Shown piece after piece: positions 43,490 to 55,605 of a stretch of DNA of 64,000 nt. This stretch comes from Sialis fuliginosa (taxonomy: Eukaryota; Arthropoda; Insecta; Megaloptera; Sialidae), in the NCBI GenBank assembly GCA_961205875.1, contig OY540821.1, forward strand, positions 10,912,001-10,976,000. The letters run 5' to 3'. Positions within the stretch are counted from its first letter, which is position 1; the number at the start of each line of letters is the position of its first letter. The notes beneath the pieces are model-generated. The model was not told where the DNA came from. It saw nothing but the letters and a program-made list of their open reading frames with translations, and made no database searches. The position numbers and the translations under genes were made by a program.

Positions 43490-43580
43490 AAAAGTTAATG
43501 AGTTTATTAAACACGGGCGAAGCCGCGGGCCAAGTAAAGCACTAATAAGTTCTTGTTTAAAATAAAAAGAAAATAAACAC
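43490..43580 (-). repeat. LINE/SINE tail head, minus orientation
   Basis: 'cgggcgaagccgcgggccaa' 'gtaaagcactaataagttc'. The second block also stands at about 43408-43425, so the piece is duplicated. It is the reverse complement of the 'cccgcggcttcgcccg' tail heads. Confidence 0.6.
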
Positions 43581-44051
43581 GCAGAATATATTCATTTATA
43601 CATGTAACCATGGCAACAAGACAAAAGACATTCTGAAATAATCTACGCCAACTGTACGTAAGTAAGTATATATAGAGAATGTACACGACACTTTCTCTGC
43701 TTTTCGTTGCTTTAGACTCCTTGTTTTCACCGGCATATATCTTGTGAATAATTAGTTAAATAATTTAAATTAACATCTAACGCTAAGGATACGGTCCTGC
43801 TACAAAGGACGATGAAAGGAATAACGTGAATCGACTCACAAAGAGCTTTCATTTCTACGTTAATTTATTTATTAAGTTCTGTACAGCTTCAAATATTATT
43901 TATTGAAATTCTTTGATAATTTTATTTTAGTTATCATTTTGTTTTACTATCGATAATGTAAAATGTTATCGACGAACTTGATCTTTTTCTTCGTATTTCA
44001 GTTAACAATTAAATGTAGTTGATATTTTGAGACAGTAGTATTAAAATAATA
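43581..44051. other. No recognisable gene or repeat
   Basis: Slightly less AT-rich at 43790-43850, but no frame or splice signal. Confidence 0.35.
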
Positions 44052-44480
44052 AGGTAGTGGCACCAGTCTTGAACGCTTTAAGAGTAAGGTATACTGTTTT
44101 TTGGGATTGGATGGACTACTTTTTGTATTTTTCATAAATTTATGTTACTAATAAAACAAGAACCTCTTTATTAAATCGATTTAATTACCAATGTCCGCAT
44201 TTATAGCTTGTTGTTTATTGTTTTTTATCCAGTAAAGAACATCCTGCGATGAACACTTCGTAGGTTACAAAATGATAAGTACTAAAACACAAAAGTTATA
44301 AAATAAAGAGTCGTACAATTTAAAACAATTTAAGAAAATATTTGTCGAACCGCGATGTTTATTTTTCCACTGTTTTTAAACATAATAATCAATTGTCATC
44401 AAATCACATTGTAAGACAATTAATTGTATTTGTATATACATATATAGATTGATATCTACTAATGGCAGTAATCAAATTAT
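44052..44480 (-). mobile_element. Family B MITE, minus orientation
   Basis: Starts after TA with 'aggtagtggcaccagtcttg'. The reverse complement of 'attaccaatgtccgc', 'caaaatgataagtacta' and 'aatggcagtaatcaaat' matches 42479-42950. Right terminus lost. Confidence 0.7.
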
Positions 44481-44676
44481 ATACTTAGTATGCAATTGTT
44501 TGTAAATAGAGTCTTCTAAATTACATTGACATTGTAATAGACATCCATTAATCTATTACATTAATGTATGCTTTGAAATGATACTAATATGTGCAAAATC
44601 TGTACTTTTGAATACAATAAATATTTTTACTATTGTCCATTTACAACGGTTAAAAAGTTACAATCATTTTACTTTA

Positions 44677-44830
44677 ATTTTTGAAAAAATTAAAACTTTG
44701 AAAAAACATACCTCGAAAACGATTTGAGATACAGATCTGAGGTTTAAAAATTTAAATTTTTCACGTCATTTTCTATACAATAAACATACCTACTTTTATC
44801 GAAATCTAAGAAAATTGTCTAGTTTCAATT
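44677..44830 (+). repeat. Single arm of the 32611-type foldback
   Basis: 'ttttgaaaaaattaaaactt', 'tgagatacagatctgaggtt', 'cacgtcattttctatacaat', 'aaacatacctacttttatcg' match 33150-33290. Confidence 0.65.
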
Positions 44831-45222
44831 TTTCATAGAAATATCTACTTAAAGATAATAACCCTGGATTCAATATTTATAAAAATGAGTAAAATATTAT
44901 ATGTATTTCGTTACAATTAAATGATAAAATTAATAAGAGATACATATAAAATTTCACCCTTCTATGATTTGTAGTTTTGTCATCTTCATATAGCTACAGA
45001 GAGACAGACATCGTGAAAATATTCAGAATGAATGAATATTTTCCTAAATAGTATAATAAGGTATATCGAAGAAGAAAAAAGGTGATAAATTTTTCGTTGT
45101 AATTGCAGTATAGAGTATACCACATTACAAGCCACATACGTAATTTACCAACAAATGAGCGGCGGCACATTTACTACTTGTCTAACCAGCGCAGCTTGTA
45201 CAAATTAAAACTCTGTGAAAGT

Positions 45223-45275
45223 TCGCTCATTAGAAGCCACTTGTTCTGCAGGCACCAGGTTCGATTCTCGCCCTC
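45223..45275 (+). other. tRNA-like Pol III box pair; possible SINE head
   Basis: A B-box-like GGTTCGATTC at 45258-45267 lies 35 bases after an A-box-like TCGCTCATTAGA at 45223. The flanks do not fold into a full tRNA (T-stem has mismatches), so at best a tRNA-derived SINE head. The 76-residue frame at 45103-45333 covers it and is not supported. Confidence 0.3.
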
Positions 45276-46630
45276 TGCTATACGTGAAGTATTTTCACTT
45301 GAGAACATTTCATGTGCCAGGACCGTACTTTAAAGATGTTTTTTTCTGTTAGTCGTTCAAGTAATTTGAAATAATTTAGTGCTTAATTTTATTTTGAAAA
45401 TTGACGAAAAATCTTGAATATGTTTATAGGATATAACACGACCAGGAAAAAGTATTTTGGGCTAGAAGAAATTTTTACTCGATATCTGGTCTACTTTATA
45501 AAGATGAAAAAAATTTTTAGAGAAAAAGTGTTGCTTAAAAAATGATTTTTGGATTCAAACTGTAAAAACACTTCAAGAACGTGCAATCATAATTTTTTGA
45601 TATTTTTATTTGAAACTACAATTCAAGACGAAAAAAATGATGTATATTTTTTTTATATACCTACATTTTTAAAAAAGTTATAGGTATTAAAAAAATATGT
45701 ATGAATTTAGAAAAATTCATAACTATTACAGATTTGAAAAAAATCATGAGTATTATTCTAAAAAGAAAAATACATATTTTAAAATCAACAGTAAAATAAT
45801 ATTCATTACGTGCCTGTACACCGGTTGGTTTTTATGTTAACCACAAAACTGGTGGAATCCATTTAATGAACAACTTAAACTACAAGTTTTACTAAATCTT
45901 AACTGCCTTTTTACATTGGCAAAAACACCCCAAATGGTTATTTTGCTTCCTCGCTGTATTTGCCCTAGTTTAATATAATGACAGATTCTTCCAAGAAAAA
46001 CATTAAGCAATTAAATCAAAGTTGGCTTCGAAAGTTTAACTATCACTAAAAAAACACTAGCTGAAACGTCACGAATGGATTTTATAACATCGAAGAGAAA
46101 ATAAAACTTTTGCAGGTACATATTTAGAAAACTATTTAAGAAAATTAATTTAAACTAGAAATTCAATACAGATTAAATAAGAGAATTACGAACGAACAGA
46201 GAAAGCAAACGAATATGAACATATTATCACTATTAAAGTAGATTACCCACATTAAACATTATACATAATATATGAATTAATGCCCTATATAATTATACAG
46301 TATGGTCCAGAAGAAATATCTGAATATGAAACTTTTGAATTTTATACAATTCTAATATAGTCCAGTAAAGAGGGTTCATAATGAAAAAATATACTGATTT
46401 GGGGGTGCTACCTGCAATAGCGTGATCACTGGGGAATCAGGGGGGTAGCCGCCATCTTTTCAACTTCAAACGTAAATCGTGTATGCTACGACAAAAATTA
46501 TAAGGAACTTTTTTGTTCAGCAGTTAATTATCTACAAATTATTTTAGAGGCTATAGATCTATAGATCGCTAAATAATCTGCATTTTTATCCAAGGCGTAC
46601 AACTATAGCCCAGGAAATAAAGGAAAATAC
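45276..46630. other. No recognisable gene or repeat
   Basis: AT-rich. A small GC-richer piece lies at 46400-46480. No coding evidence. Confidence 0.4.
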
Positions 46631-46760
46631 CCAGATGTATATTTCCTGAAATTAGATACAGAGTGTTTACAAAATCCTTGTAAAACAAAACTTTGGGCCC
46701 TTTGTTGAGGGTATTCCGGAGCAAATTTTGTTAGTAAGTTTTCAGGAAATATACATCTGG
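46631..46760. mobile_element. Short TIR element, 130 bp
   Basis: CCAGATGTATATTTCCTGAA at 46631 and its inverted copy at 46739-46760 are a near-perfect 21-bp pair. The family is unknown and no target duplication is certain. Confidence 0.55.
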
Positions 46761-46918
46761 ACATATTCTAATCACTGTTTAAATTTGGCACCTCATACAT
46801 TTTTCCAAATTTTACACCAGTAAAAAATTCTACATTGCCTTGACTACTAAAAGTTAACAAGCTACAGTTATGTTAAAGATTGCAAAAACTAGTTTTTTTT
46901 TAAATAACTGTATATTAT

Positions 46919-47088
46919 GGATCTCGGCTTCTGGGTATAAGCCGCGTCGATTTGGTCGTGTTATCGGTCAACGTTTCGTCACACATTGCAGTGAGCATCT
47001 TCAAGGCTCTTCTATAGAGCAATGTGTGACGAATCGTTGGCCGATAAGACGACCAGATCGACGCGACTTACACTCAGAATCCAAGATC
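46919..47088. repeat. Foldback copy of the PLE-tail-like family
   Basis: Arms of about 80 bp: 'ggatctcggcttctgggtat' pairs with 'actcagaatccaagatc', 'gatttggtcgtgttatcgg' with 'ccgataagacgaccagatc', 'cgtcacacattgc' with 'gcaatgtgtgacg'. The loop holds 'agtgagcatcttcaaggctc'. The 81-residue frame at 46870-47115 is the hairpin read through. Confidence 0.75.
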
Positions 47089-47438
47089 ACCGTGAAAGCC
47101 TCAAGACCTGTATAACTGTATATTATTTTACGTTTAAAAACATTTATATTGTCAGTAGTTTATCAACCCCATAAAAAAGGAATAAAATTTAAATACTAAA
47201 TTAATACCTACTAATTAAAACATTTTCGTCATAAAAAATAAATAAAAATATTCCATGGTCATTATTTTATTTACTTTATATAATGAGGAAGCAAATAATA
47301 CATGCACGAATATTCTGGAAAAAGAATAATAACAATAAACAGGGCAAGTAAATTTATGTAAACGATCATGAGATATGTAACCATATAGCGTCAAAATAAT
47401 TTATACACATGCAATCAACTACGTTGCATCGTTTAGAC

Positions 47439-47799
47439 CAGTGGTCTTCAAACTTTGTCGACACACGAAATTTTTTTTCGGCGAACCCTTTCCCACCGTT
47501 AGAAAAATATCGACCTCTCCTATTTTTTTTAAATACTGGTGGCCCGATGAGAATTGGTTACTATGAAAGTATTTCTGCTATTGGGATTAACTATATACCC
47601 AGAAAAACTCACAAATATCTATTTTATGCACACTAGTAACTTCTTGGAATTCATTAATTTTCAAATATAACTAAATATATCTATATTTTTAAGTTAATAA
47701 ACATTAGTCAATGAGTGCTTCATAATATTTATTTCTAATTTTTATTTGATTCGCGGAACTCCCAGAGAGGTACCGCGGAACACAGTTTGAAGACCACTG
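47439..47799. mobile_element. hAT-type element, 361 bp
   Basis: Ends CAGTGGTCTTCAAACTTTGT and inverted CAGTGGTCTTCAAACTGTGT. The 8-bp flanks GTTTAGAC (47431-47438) and GTTTAGAA (47800-47807) agree at 7 of 8. Non-coding interior. The 75-residue frame at 47409-47636 is a shadow. Confidence 0.88.
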
Positions 47800-47807
47800 G
47801 TTTAGAA

Positions 47808-48149
47808 CTCAATTCTTAGTTCATATGCTATACATACATTATGTTTTATATAAACATCGCGATCTATAGGTCTATGATCAAATTATAAATATTTTTTTTT
47901 TTAACCTAACCATCTGAAACCAATTTAAAACATTGGTTAAAATTTCAAGCGACAAAAATTAGTCTTGAGTTCAGTTTTATTCAGTTTTTCTTTTTTGTTG
48001 TATTAAAATTTCAATATCTTTTAAAATACGTGTTTTAAACCCACCACTTTTTGAAGCTTGAACATATTTTTAAAAAATTCGTAGGTGACATTCTATAATT
48101 TTATAGTTTAGTCTAGAGAAGTATTTTTTAAATACTATCAGAATAGAAT
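47808..48149. other. No recognisable gene or repeat
   Basis: AT-rich. Confidence 0.4.
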
Positions 48150-48260
48150 ACATACTTCTCTGTTTGTTCCAACTTGACACGAAAACTACTGAACCGATTT
48201 TAATGAGACTTTCACTATAACAAAGATCCTAAAATTTGTTTAGGCTATATTATCATTTTA
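48150..48260 (+). repeat. LINE tail fragment
   Basis: 'acttctctgtttgttccaac' and 'aaaactactgaaccgatttt' plus 'aatgagactttcactataac': non-LTR tail pattern. Confidence 0.5.
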
Positions 48261-49119
48261 TTTACCGGATGCACGTATTAAATAATATTTAAACCGAAGA
48301 GAAACTGTTTAATATTAACATTAAATGAATGGTTATTATTTTAACCTCATGTATAGGTACGTACTTAAAGCTTTTACATTAGTAAATGGTTATCGAGGTA
48401 ACTGAACACTTTATAACTGAAATGCAAGAAGGTTGATGAGAAATTAATATGCAGTAGTCATAGCTCAAAGGGTCTTGGGATTAATATAGGTCGATATTAA
48501 AATTATATTGACAGCCAGCGGGAATTATTAATAACTAAGATGAAGTAAATTTATTATACGTACATACATAGTCAGTGTTCTTATTCTATTATGTATGTGT
48601 ATGACGTTCATACATTGTGAAGAAAGAAAAAAACTGTATTTCGTAATGCATTTGACAGTTATAAAATAATTTTAAAAAATTGAAGAAAAAGATTTTTTTA
48701 ATTTTATGCAGTTATGTAAATTTTATAGAAGAATTCGTTGAAATTTAGAAAAAAATTATACGCAACACGTCTTTTGAATCATCCCGTTATCAATTTACTT
48801 AAAAAGAAGGTAGAAACATAATTAATTTTAAAACAAATTACATATCTTGAAAGATCAAAAATATGTATGAACAAAATCTTCCCCCTTAAAAGTACAGAAG
48901 AAATGTTTTTCTCTCAATTTACGCGATTAATTGATTCCATGAAAACAGCGCGTAAAAAAGCCCGTAAATTGAGCAGTAGAAAGCCCTGTAAAAAAAATAG
49001 GTAGATATTTGTTCCTTACTCTCAAATATTTTACTCTCGGTGAGATAAAAAATTGTTAATGTTTGTTCAAAATCAATCAAATTTTTAATCACAGAAGTTC
49101 ACTTTTATATAAAGATCAT
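48261..49119. other. No recognisable gene or repeat
   Basis: AT-rich. No family match. Confidence 0.4.
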
Positions 49120-49270
49120 TTTCTTATTTTTGAGTTGTTTATACAGGAAGAACCGTTCATACATGTACTTTATACAGCAAAAACATATCTGAGCTGAAAA
49201 ATTACATTTTTTGAGGTTATGACGTTGTTACAGCAAATGAGCAATATGTTTACTACGGAGTTTAACTATA
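49120..49270. repeat. Dispersed repeat shared with 7031-7455
   Basis: 'catacatgtactttatacag' and 'gttatgacgttgttacagc'. See the copy at 7031. Confidence 0.45.
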
Positions 49271-49556
49271 AATTGATAGAAATAGGTTACGGAATAAATT
49301 CACGTCATGAAGAGTCAAAATTCAGTGAATACATACTCGAGTTCTGTTATACATGTGCATGGTGACAATCCGGTGTCTAGTAGATTAGTGAACATATAAA
49401 ACTTTTTCAACCGAGTAAATGATGGGATTACTGTACTATCATATGATGGGTGTTAAATATCCGCCTGGTATCTTATATAGTGAGAACATAATGAAGGAAA
49501 TAAATTCACCATAATACAATTACATATACACACTTATAGAGAAATATAGAAATCAA

Positions 49557-49660
49557 TTGCGAGACGCACGCAACCCTAGACAGCAGCTAGCGACGTTAGT
49601 GTGTGCGAGGGAAGGGACAAACAGACCACAGCGCGTGAGTCGCGTGTCTTGCGAATTCAA
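49557..49660. promoter_or_regulatory. CpG-dense island; possible promoter or 5' exon
   Basis: About 100 bp with many CpGs ('gcgagacgcacgcaacc', 'cacagcgcgtgagtcgcgtg'), in sharp contrast to the AT-rich surroundings. Two overlapping frames (49557-49781, 49601-49828) pass through, neither with an ATG start in good context. A C11 run follows at about 49710. Could be a promoter, a first exon or a GC-rich transposon scrap. Confidence 0.3.
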
Positions 49661-50249
49661 TTATTGCACAAACTTAACATTCTTTTATCAGGCGATGTGT
49701 CTACAGACACCCCCCCCCCCGCAACATTCCCACCCCCACGGCTTTCATTCAACCCCACTTGTTCTCTACCACCAACTATGAACATCTCATTCAACTGTTG
49801 TTATTGCGTATGTGTTAGGGTGAACTGAACAGTAATAAGAATAATTCTATAGCTAGTGGTTATGAAAAATTGGAATAGGAAAATGATTACGTCATAGTGA
49901 GTATTGGAATTTAGCTTATTGATAAAGCTTTTTCGTATTTTGTCGATGAAGAAGTTTGAGTATGCGATCATTGAAAAAATTAAGACAAGTACACACAATA
50001 CTTGCACAATTGGTGTTCCGTGCCATCATCCCCCCATTTTTGTAAATTTTGAAAAACATGTAGGACAAAAGTTGTTCCTGACATCGTGTTAAATATTTTT
50101 TGTTGGTATACTTTTTCTCTAAAATCAATGGTTCAGCAGTTATAAAGAATTAAACAATTGATCGCACTAGAATTTTTCAATCTGATAATTTTGGTTCAAT
50201 CACAACCTATTTCTCAATATCCATGATTTTTTCAGATTTTTTCAAGCGA

Positions 50250-50450
50250 TCCTTTTGATGATAAAGATGGGTGACGTTTTTAAGCGTTTTTCTCGAAAAA
50301 TGATTAAAAAATACATAAATCAGTAAGATTTCATTTGACACCTTGAACTTTTTTTCCATTTCCAGATTTACCCTCTGTGCTTTTCAATTTTTTACGTCAA
50401 ATAGTTTCAGAGAAAATCACCTGTGACAGACGGACGGATGGACACCGAAA
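50250..50450 (+). repeat. LINE tail fragment
   Basis: 'gtgacgtttttaagcgtttt', 'gtttcagagaaaatcacctg', 'gacagacggacggatggac': tail of the GACAGACGGACG type. Confidence 0.5.
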
Positions 50451-51473
50451 AATAATATTCAAAAACAGTTTGATGCTAGTAATATATTTTTTAATATATT
50501 TTTCTCGATTTAAATTCAACTGAATCAAAATGTTTTTACTATGTATCTAATATAAATATTATTAAAATATTTTGGTTATACTAATATTAATTAGTAAAAC
50601 CAAGAAAAGATTCAATTTAATTTGACTAAATTGTAATCAATATTTTAAATTTTGTCATACATACCATTTTTGTAACACAAACTAAAAATATCCGTTTGTT
50701 AAATATTATTTCAATTCTATTTTTGTTTACTATCCAACCATTCATTTTTTGAATTCATATAAAAGCCTATACTGCAATATTTCAATTTAAAAAAGAAAAC
50801 TGTTAATTGAAAACTCATGTCCTCGATAAATATATTTTTAATTGTTTTAAATTGTTTGATATCTAGATACATCCACTTTTCAGGTAATAACGCGTTTTAA
50901 AATAGTTTTTTTTTTAATTTACGTTACGAATTTAAAAACAAAGCAACCGACAAGCGCATTTAAATTCGAACCGAAATCAAAGGATGTTAATCTGCTAAAC
51001 CGTAATTTAATTATTTTTATCCACCACGTTGAAATATATTAAATCTTGTATATACTTTTGTATCGGCTCGTTGTAATCCGTGTTATAAATATTTAACGAT
51101 CAATTTTTATTGAAACTGCATGTGAAGAAGAGCTAAATTAATATTGGCTTTTTATTTTCGTTTGATGTGTTTTTAAAAGTTGTATATGTAGGTAGGTATA
51201 TACATATATATATATTTTTTGCGAATAATAAAATCTACATATTATTAATAAGGGACATATTTTACTTTTTACAAAGAGTGTCCCATTTTAATCAATCACT
51301 CCCTTTATTTTTAAATAAAAAAATTTGTTTGATTTTGACGAGGAACCAAAATGGTGTTATTAATTTTTGATTTGGTGGAGTGAGAATTAAAAAAGTCAAC
51401 ATTATTTTTTCAAATGGAAACCTATATTTTTTTATTGCGGTTTCTTATTTTATAAAAAACAAAAACAAAGACA
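50451..51473. other. No recognisable gene or repeat
   Basis: Very AT-rich. Frames here (for example 51167-51370) show no coding character. Confidence 0.4.
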
Positions 51474-51738
51474 ATTTGTATTATAAACGAGTTAACAAAA
51501 TTTGCTAGCTAGCAAGCACTTTCAAATGAGGTTTCAAACCTATCTGACAGATTTCTTGAAGTTACTTCAATGTGACAACGGTATTAAAACAGTGGTGATA
51601 TTGGCGTGTTACAATAAGTTGAAGTAACACTGCTCTAAATTGTAAAACAAATTCATAGATACTATCATAGAATTAATACCCCATTTGAAAGTGCTTGCTA
51701 GCTTGCGAATTTGCTAGCTACTTTATAATACTGGGCAT
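51474..51738. mobile_element. Family C TIR element
   Basis: 'tttgctagctagcaagcact' and 'ttcaaatgaggtttcaaacc' near the left end, with 'ccccatttgaaagtgcttgc' and 'gctagctactttataatact' at the right. Ends GTATTATAAA/TTTATAATAC are inverted. TA follows on the right. Confidence 0.72.
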
Positions 51739-52379
51739 TATTGTTTTCAAAATTTAATCATTTGTTTGTATTTTATTAAATATGCATAGCACACTATTCT
51801 TCGATATTTTCTATTAATTTAATACTTGTTATATCTTATTTTATATCAGTTTTTATCCAGATAAAAGAGATGAAAGGAAAATTAAATTAAATTATAAAAA
51901 ATAAATATTTTCTTTAACGTAAAACTTTCTTTATTGACTGGGATAAGTATTTGAAAAGAAATACATTTATTCTTATATCAAAAACGCAACAAACTTACAC
52001 GAGCAGTAAATATTAAAAAAAAAGTTTTCATATCTTAATAGCCGTAAAAAATAAAATAGCGAAAAAACATAAATGTAAAAAATTACTTAGAGGAATGTAC
52101 AGTTGCTATACATTAAGGAACAGAATAAACTAACAAAACAGATATTCAGTGTCATAAAAACTCCAAACTGTTTGCCATAAAAAGAGTCAGATGATAATAG
52201 AGATACGATTTCCAAATAATAAATTTTAATTCTGTCTCAGACATATCATTGTCCGTATTTTCAGATTATGGCTATATCATCAATTATTCCTTAAACTAGA
52301 GGTTCTCAACATGTTGATGTTAGAAATTATTAATATTTCTATTATATTTTATTTATTTTCATAAAAATTACTACATATA
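51739..52379. other. No recognisable gene or repeat
   Basis: AT-rich. Confidence 0.4.
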
Positions 52380-52481
52380 CAGTACAATCTCGTTAGTAGG
52401 TTCTTCGCCATAGTACGTTTTTCTCGTTATTACGTGTTTTCCCCCCAGTCCCTTCAAAAACGTACTAACGAGGTTCTACTA
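52380..52481. mobile_element. TA-flanked MITE, 102 bp
   Basis: CAGTACAATCTCGTTAGTA and inverted TAGTAGAACCTCGTTAGTA, TA on both sides. The AGTAGAACCTCGTTA end type is common among insect Tc1/mariner MITEs. Confidence 0.7.
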
Positions 52482-52489
52482 TAATACAA

Positions 52490-52650
52490 AACATCTGCCA
52501 GTACCGATAATGTATTTAAATAAACTGTCTTTGGTTAACCATTTAATTTTTATATAATATTTTTAGAAAATATTCATTCAAAATTTTTCTTAATACGTGC
52601 CTGATTATTTTTTCGTATTGTTTTAGTTTTTTGACAATTTCAATGTAAAC
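52490..52650 (+). repeat. Family J repeat fragment
   Basis: 'acatctgccagtaccgata', 'gttaaccatttaatttttat', 'cttaatacgtgcctgatta' match 60180-60420. Confidence 0.5.
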
Positions 52651-53330
52651 CAAAATTTGTCTGCTTAAAGGTCGATCTAGACTATCGAGCCGGTCTCGGT
52701 CCAGTCTCAGCCAAGTTTCATAAATATTATTAACACATACTATATAGATACACAGACAGACAGATACGGAAAAATCAAAAAGAAATCGGAGAATATTTTT
52801 TTCTATTTGAACTACTCACATAGCTTCTCGTATCTTTCAGATATTGGCGAGGAAGCAATAACATATGTGCAAACATGTTAATCCGAACATAAGGATGGAT
52901 AAAATAATAAATTACGTGGCAGTGTTTATCTAAAAAGCGCGTATGAACGTAATTGTTATCAGTTATTTTATCTTTGGATAATTTAGCGCTTGCAACAGCC
53001 GCTCTATGCGGGCATTGGCACTTAAACACTCATTATGTGAACATTACTCAAATGAAGATAATTTTCAACAAGTTTCAAGATGCGGGATATAGATACATAT
53101 ACATTTTTTTACCCAGTTCTAAAAGTTGGATCGAGTTTTCTTGATTTAATTGTTTACTACATTGTACAAGTGGGCCTTAATTGTAACTAAAAGTATCGTA
53201 TTAATTTAATGAGATTATTAACCTAAATAATCATTATCCTCTTATACTTTTAATAAAACTTATTAAGTTAATTATATTTTGTGAACTGAATTGCACTTGT
53301 GGTTTAATATGCTTTATGCTTAATATACAA
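52651..53330. other. No supported gene
   Basis: An 84-residue minus frame at 52775-53029 starts only with GTG and ends beside a donor-like GTGAGT. It has a mildly GC-richer part but no other support. Confidence 0.3.
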
Positions 53331-53405
53331 AACTAGCTATTACTCGCGACTTCGTTCGCGTGGAATACAGGGTAGGTATTACAGATTTCTGTTGAGTATC
53401 AAATG
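53331..53405 (+). repeat. LINE/SINE tail head
   Basis: 'aactagctattactcgcgac', 'ttcgttcgcgtggaatacag', 'attacagatttctgttgag': 5' part of the tail unit at 28482. Confidence 0.65.
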
Positions 53406-53679
53406 CCCTAAGACCGTCGAGACCTCCTTCCCCTATTATGAACAAATTAAAATTGATAAATCAACAAATAAGTTGATTAGTTAGTATCGTAGCTAATACC
53501 TTATTAAAAGTTTTCTGGGTTGATGAATAAGTATTTGTTAGCAGCTATCAAATAATCGATTTTTTTTTACAAATTAACATTTTTTATATTTAGCTATATT
53601 TTTTGCTTAATCGGGTTTAACTGATCGACAAAAAATTTAAAGATAAAAAAAGTTTACTAAAAAATTACAGCCTGTACAC

Positions 53680-53780
53680 TGATTTGAACCAAAAAAGTGA
53701 CATTGTACGCTGCCCCACTTGGCAGGGCGCCCCGGGCGGTCGCCCTGATTGCCCCCCCTCCCTAAAACCGGTACTGCCAG
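53680..53780 (-). repeat. GC-rich hAT-like fragment
   Basis: 'gccccacttggcagggcgcc', 'ccgggcggtcgccctgattg' and a C run: reverse complement of a GC-rich hAT interior widespread in insects. The 70-residue frame at 53637-53849 is not a gene. Confidence 0.45.
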
Positions 53781-54455
53781 TACGTTATTATATATGATTT
53801 GTTTTAAAAAAAACACCATGTTGTTGTTTTGTCTTTTTGGTCTAAACACGGTATTATACTTATAAAATTTCGATTAAGATCAAACGTTTAATACATTATA
53901 ACACAACAAAACAGTATGTATAGTTTATTGTTATTTAAACATTTTTTAAAGTTTTGAAATTTTATATGAATATTAAAACACTATTTCTTTACATCTGCTC
54001 CGTTCTATAGAAACCGTCCGACGTTTCTTTTGTGGGTAGAGAAATACTTCCCGTCTTACAACCGCTTACAAAAGCCTTATTGTACTTGCTATAATAGTTT
54101 GTTTTGATCTGACAGCAAACAAGTTCATACCACTAAGGTGAATAGATTGTAAAATGCATTTTATTGTGAAATTGGTTGTCTTTTTTCGCACAGGTAATGT
54201 TTGCTTTCTTTTGTGATTATTTTCCAGGTAATACAATGCGGTTTGTACAGGGAAAAGATTTTAAAATTAAAATATGATGATGTGGTTGTTATTTTTTTAA
54301 TCGTGTCCTATTGTACCGAGATTTTTTTTGTGCCACGTGCTGAAATCTATCGTTATATTATTTTTATGCTTTTAACTAAATTATTTATTTAACTTTAATC
54401 ACAGACATCGAAAGATGGATGTAAAATTTAGTTCACAAAAGTAAAGATAGAAATA
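53781..54455. other. No recognisable gene or repeat
   Basis: AT-rich. Confidence 0.4.
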
Positions 54456-55198
54456 TGGTACTGGCATCAGTCTTGGACGCTTAAAAAGCTAGGTATATTG
54501 TTTTTTTAGGATTGATGAGCTTTTTTGTAATTCTCTTGAACTAAAGAATGTCTTTATTAAATCAATTTAATTATCAATGTCCGTAAATATAGTTTTTTTT
54601 TTAATTAAAGCATTTAATTTTGTTTATGTTTTTTCTCCAGTAATGCACAAAGTAAAACCAGTAATGGGCAACCAGTGATAATAATTACAAAAAAAAAGTT
54701 ATAAAACGAATAATCATAAAATTTGAAACAATGTAAAGCAGATGCTATGATAATAAAAGAATTAATAAATAAATTACACTACTACACAAAAAAAAGTACG
54801 GAGCTAAAAAAGCGACCTCTATAGCATTGTATTATAATATTGATCGAGCATAATCGAAATCCAAATTTTTTAAATTTTCTTACAGTTTTTTTTTATTTGA
54901 GCTTGAATTTTGAGTTTAACCAAAATTCAAACAATTTGGATTTCGACTATGCTCGACTAATACTACAATGCTATATAGGTCGCTTTTTTGGCTCTGTACT
55001 GTTTTTGTGTAGCTATTTAATTAATTTAAATGTTCACCATTTTGACACCCATTGACCGATTGTCATCAAATTCATTTATTTTCTAGTTTAGTGTCTACAG
55101 ATTATGATTTAGTGATGGCAGTAATAAAATATCAACAAATATTTAAATTAAACAAGTATCAAACACTGGGATATTATCCAAGACTAATGCAAATAACT
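54456..55198 (-). mobile_element. Family B MITE interrupted by a second MITE
   Basis: Starts 'tggtactggcatcagtcttg' after TA and ends 'ccaagactaatgcaaataac' before TA. Body matches 42479-42950 in reverse. A 225-bp palindromic element sits inside at 54785-55009. The frames at 54840-55055 and 55052-55246 are shadows. Confidence 0.8.
54785..55009. mobile_element. Palindromic MITE, 225 bp, TA target duplication
   Basis: Arms of about 90 bp: CACAAAAAAAAGTACGGAGC and inverted CACAAAAACAGTACAGAGCC, continuing through 'aaaaaagcgacct' and 'tagcattgta' to 'cgaaatccaaatt'. TA on both sides (54783-54784, 55010-55011). Tc1/mariner type. It is younger than its family B host. Confidence 0.88.
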
Positions 55199-55605
55199 TA
55201 TAAAATCTTTTTTTGCTCTATGTCTCTGAGTTTGATTAAATATTAACAAATAATAAATTCTAAATGTAGCTGAGTATGTAAATATTAATTATGTATACCT
55301 ATGGATATGGATTATTTTTCTGTGAAAGACGTCTTATTTTGTAAATCACTTATTAATATAAATATATACGAGTACATGGGCGTATAAATATTACCAGAGG
55401 TAAATTAATAATGTTTTGATGTTCGCTCTCAAATATTGAATAATATATGTATTTTCTCAGAAAAGACTCATACGTTTAATTTATTATTTTAATGATTCCA
55501 ACTCACTGTTTATATTATTTCATATTTATATACTCGTATAAATGATGTAAGTAATTTTTATTTGCTCATTGAATATAAAAATATGACTGTATTTAACTAC
55601 TGAAA
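55199..55605. other. No recognisable gene or repeat
   Basis: AT-rich. Confidence 0.4.

Noticed and set aside
45223..45275. A true tRNA gene
   Set aside because: A- and B-box-like words are present but acceptor and T stems do not pair; at most a SINE head.
46870..47115. 81-residue open frame
   Set aside because: It runs through both arms of the 46919-47088 hairpin repeat; the openness follows from the palindrome and no coding signal or homology is visible.
49557..49828. Overlapping 74- and 75-residue frames
   Set aside because: Non-ATG or poor starts, two frames over the same GC-rich bases, and a long Pro/His stretch from a C run; described as a CpG-dense patch only.
52775..53029. 84-residue minus frame beside a GTGAGT
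   Set aside because: No ATG, no clear acceptor, composition near background.
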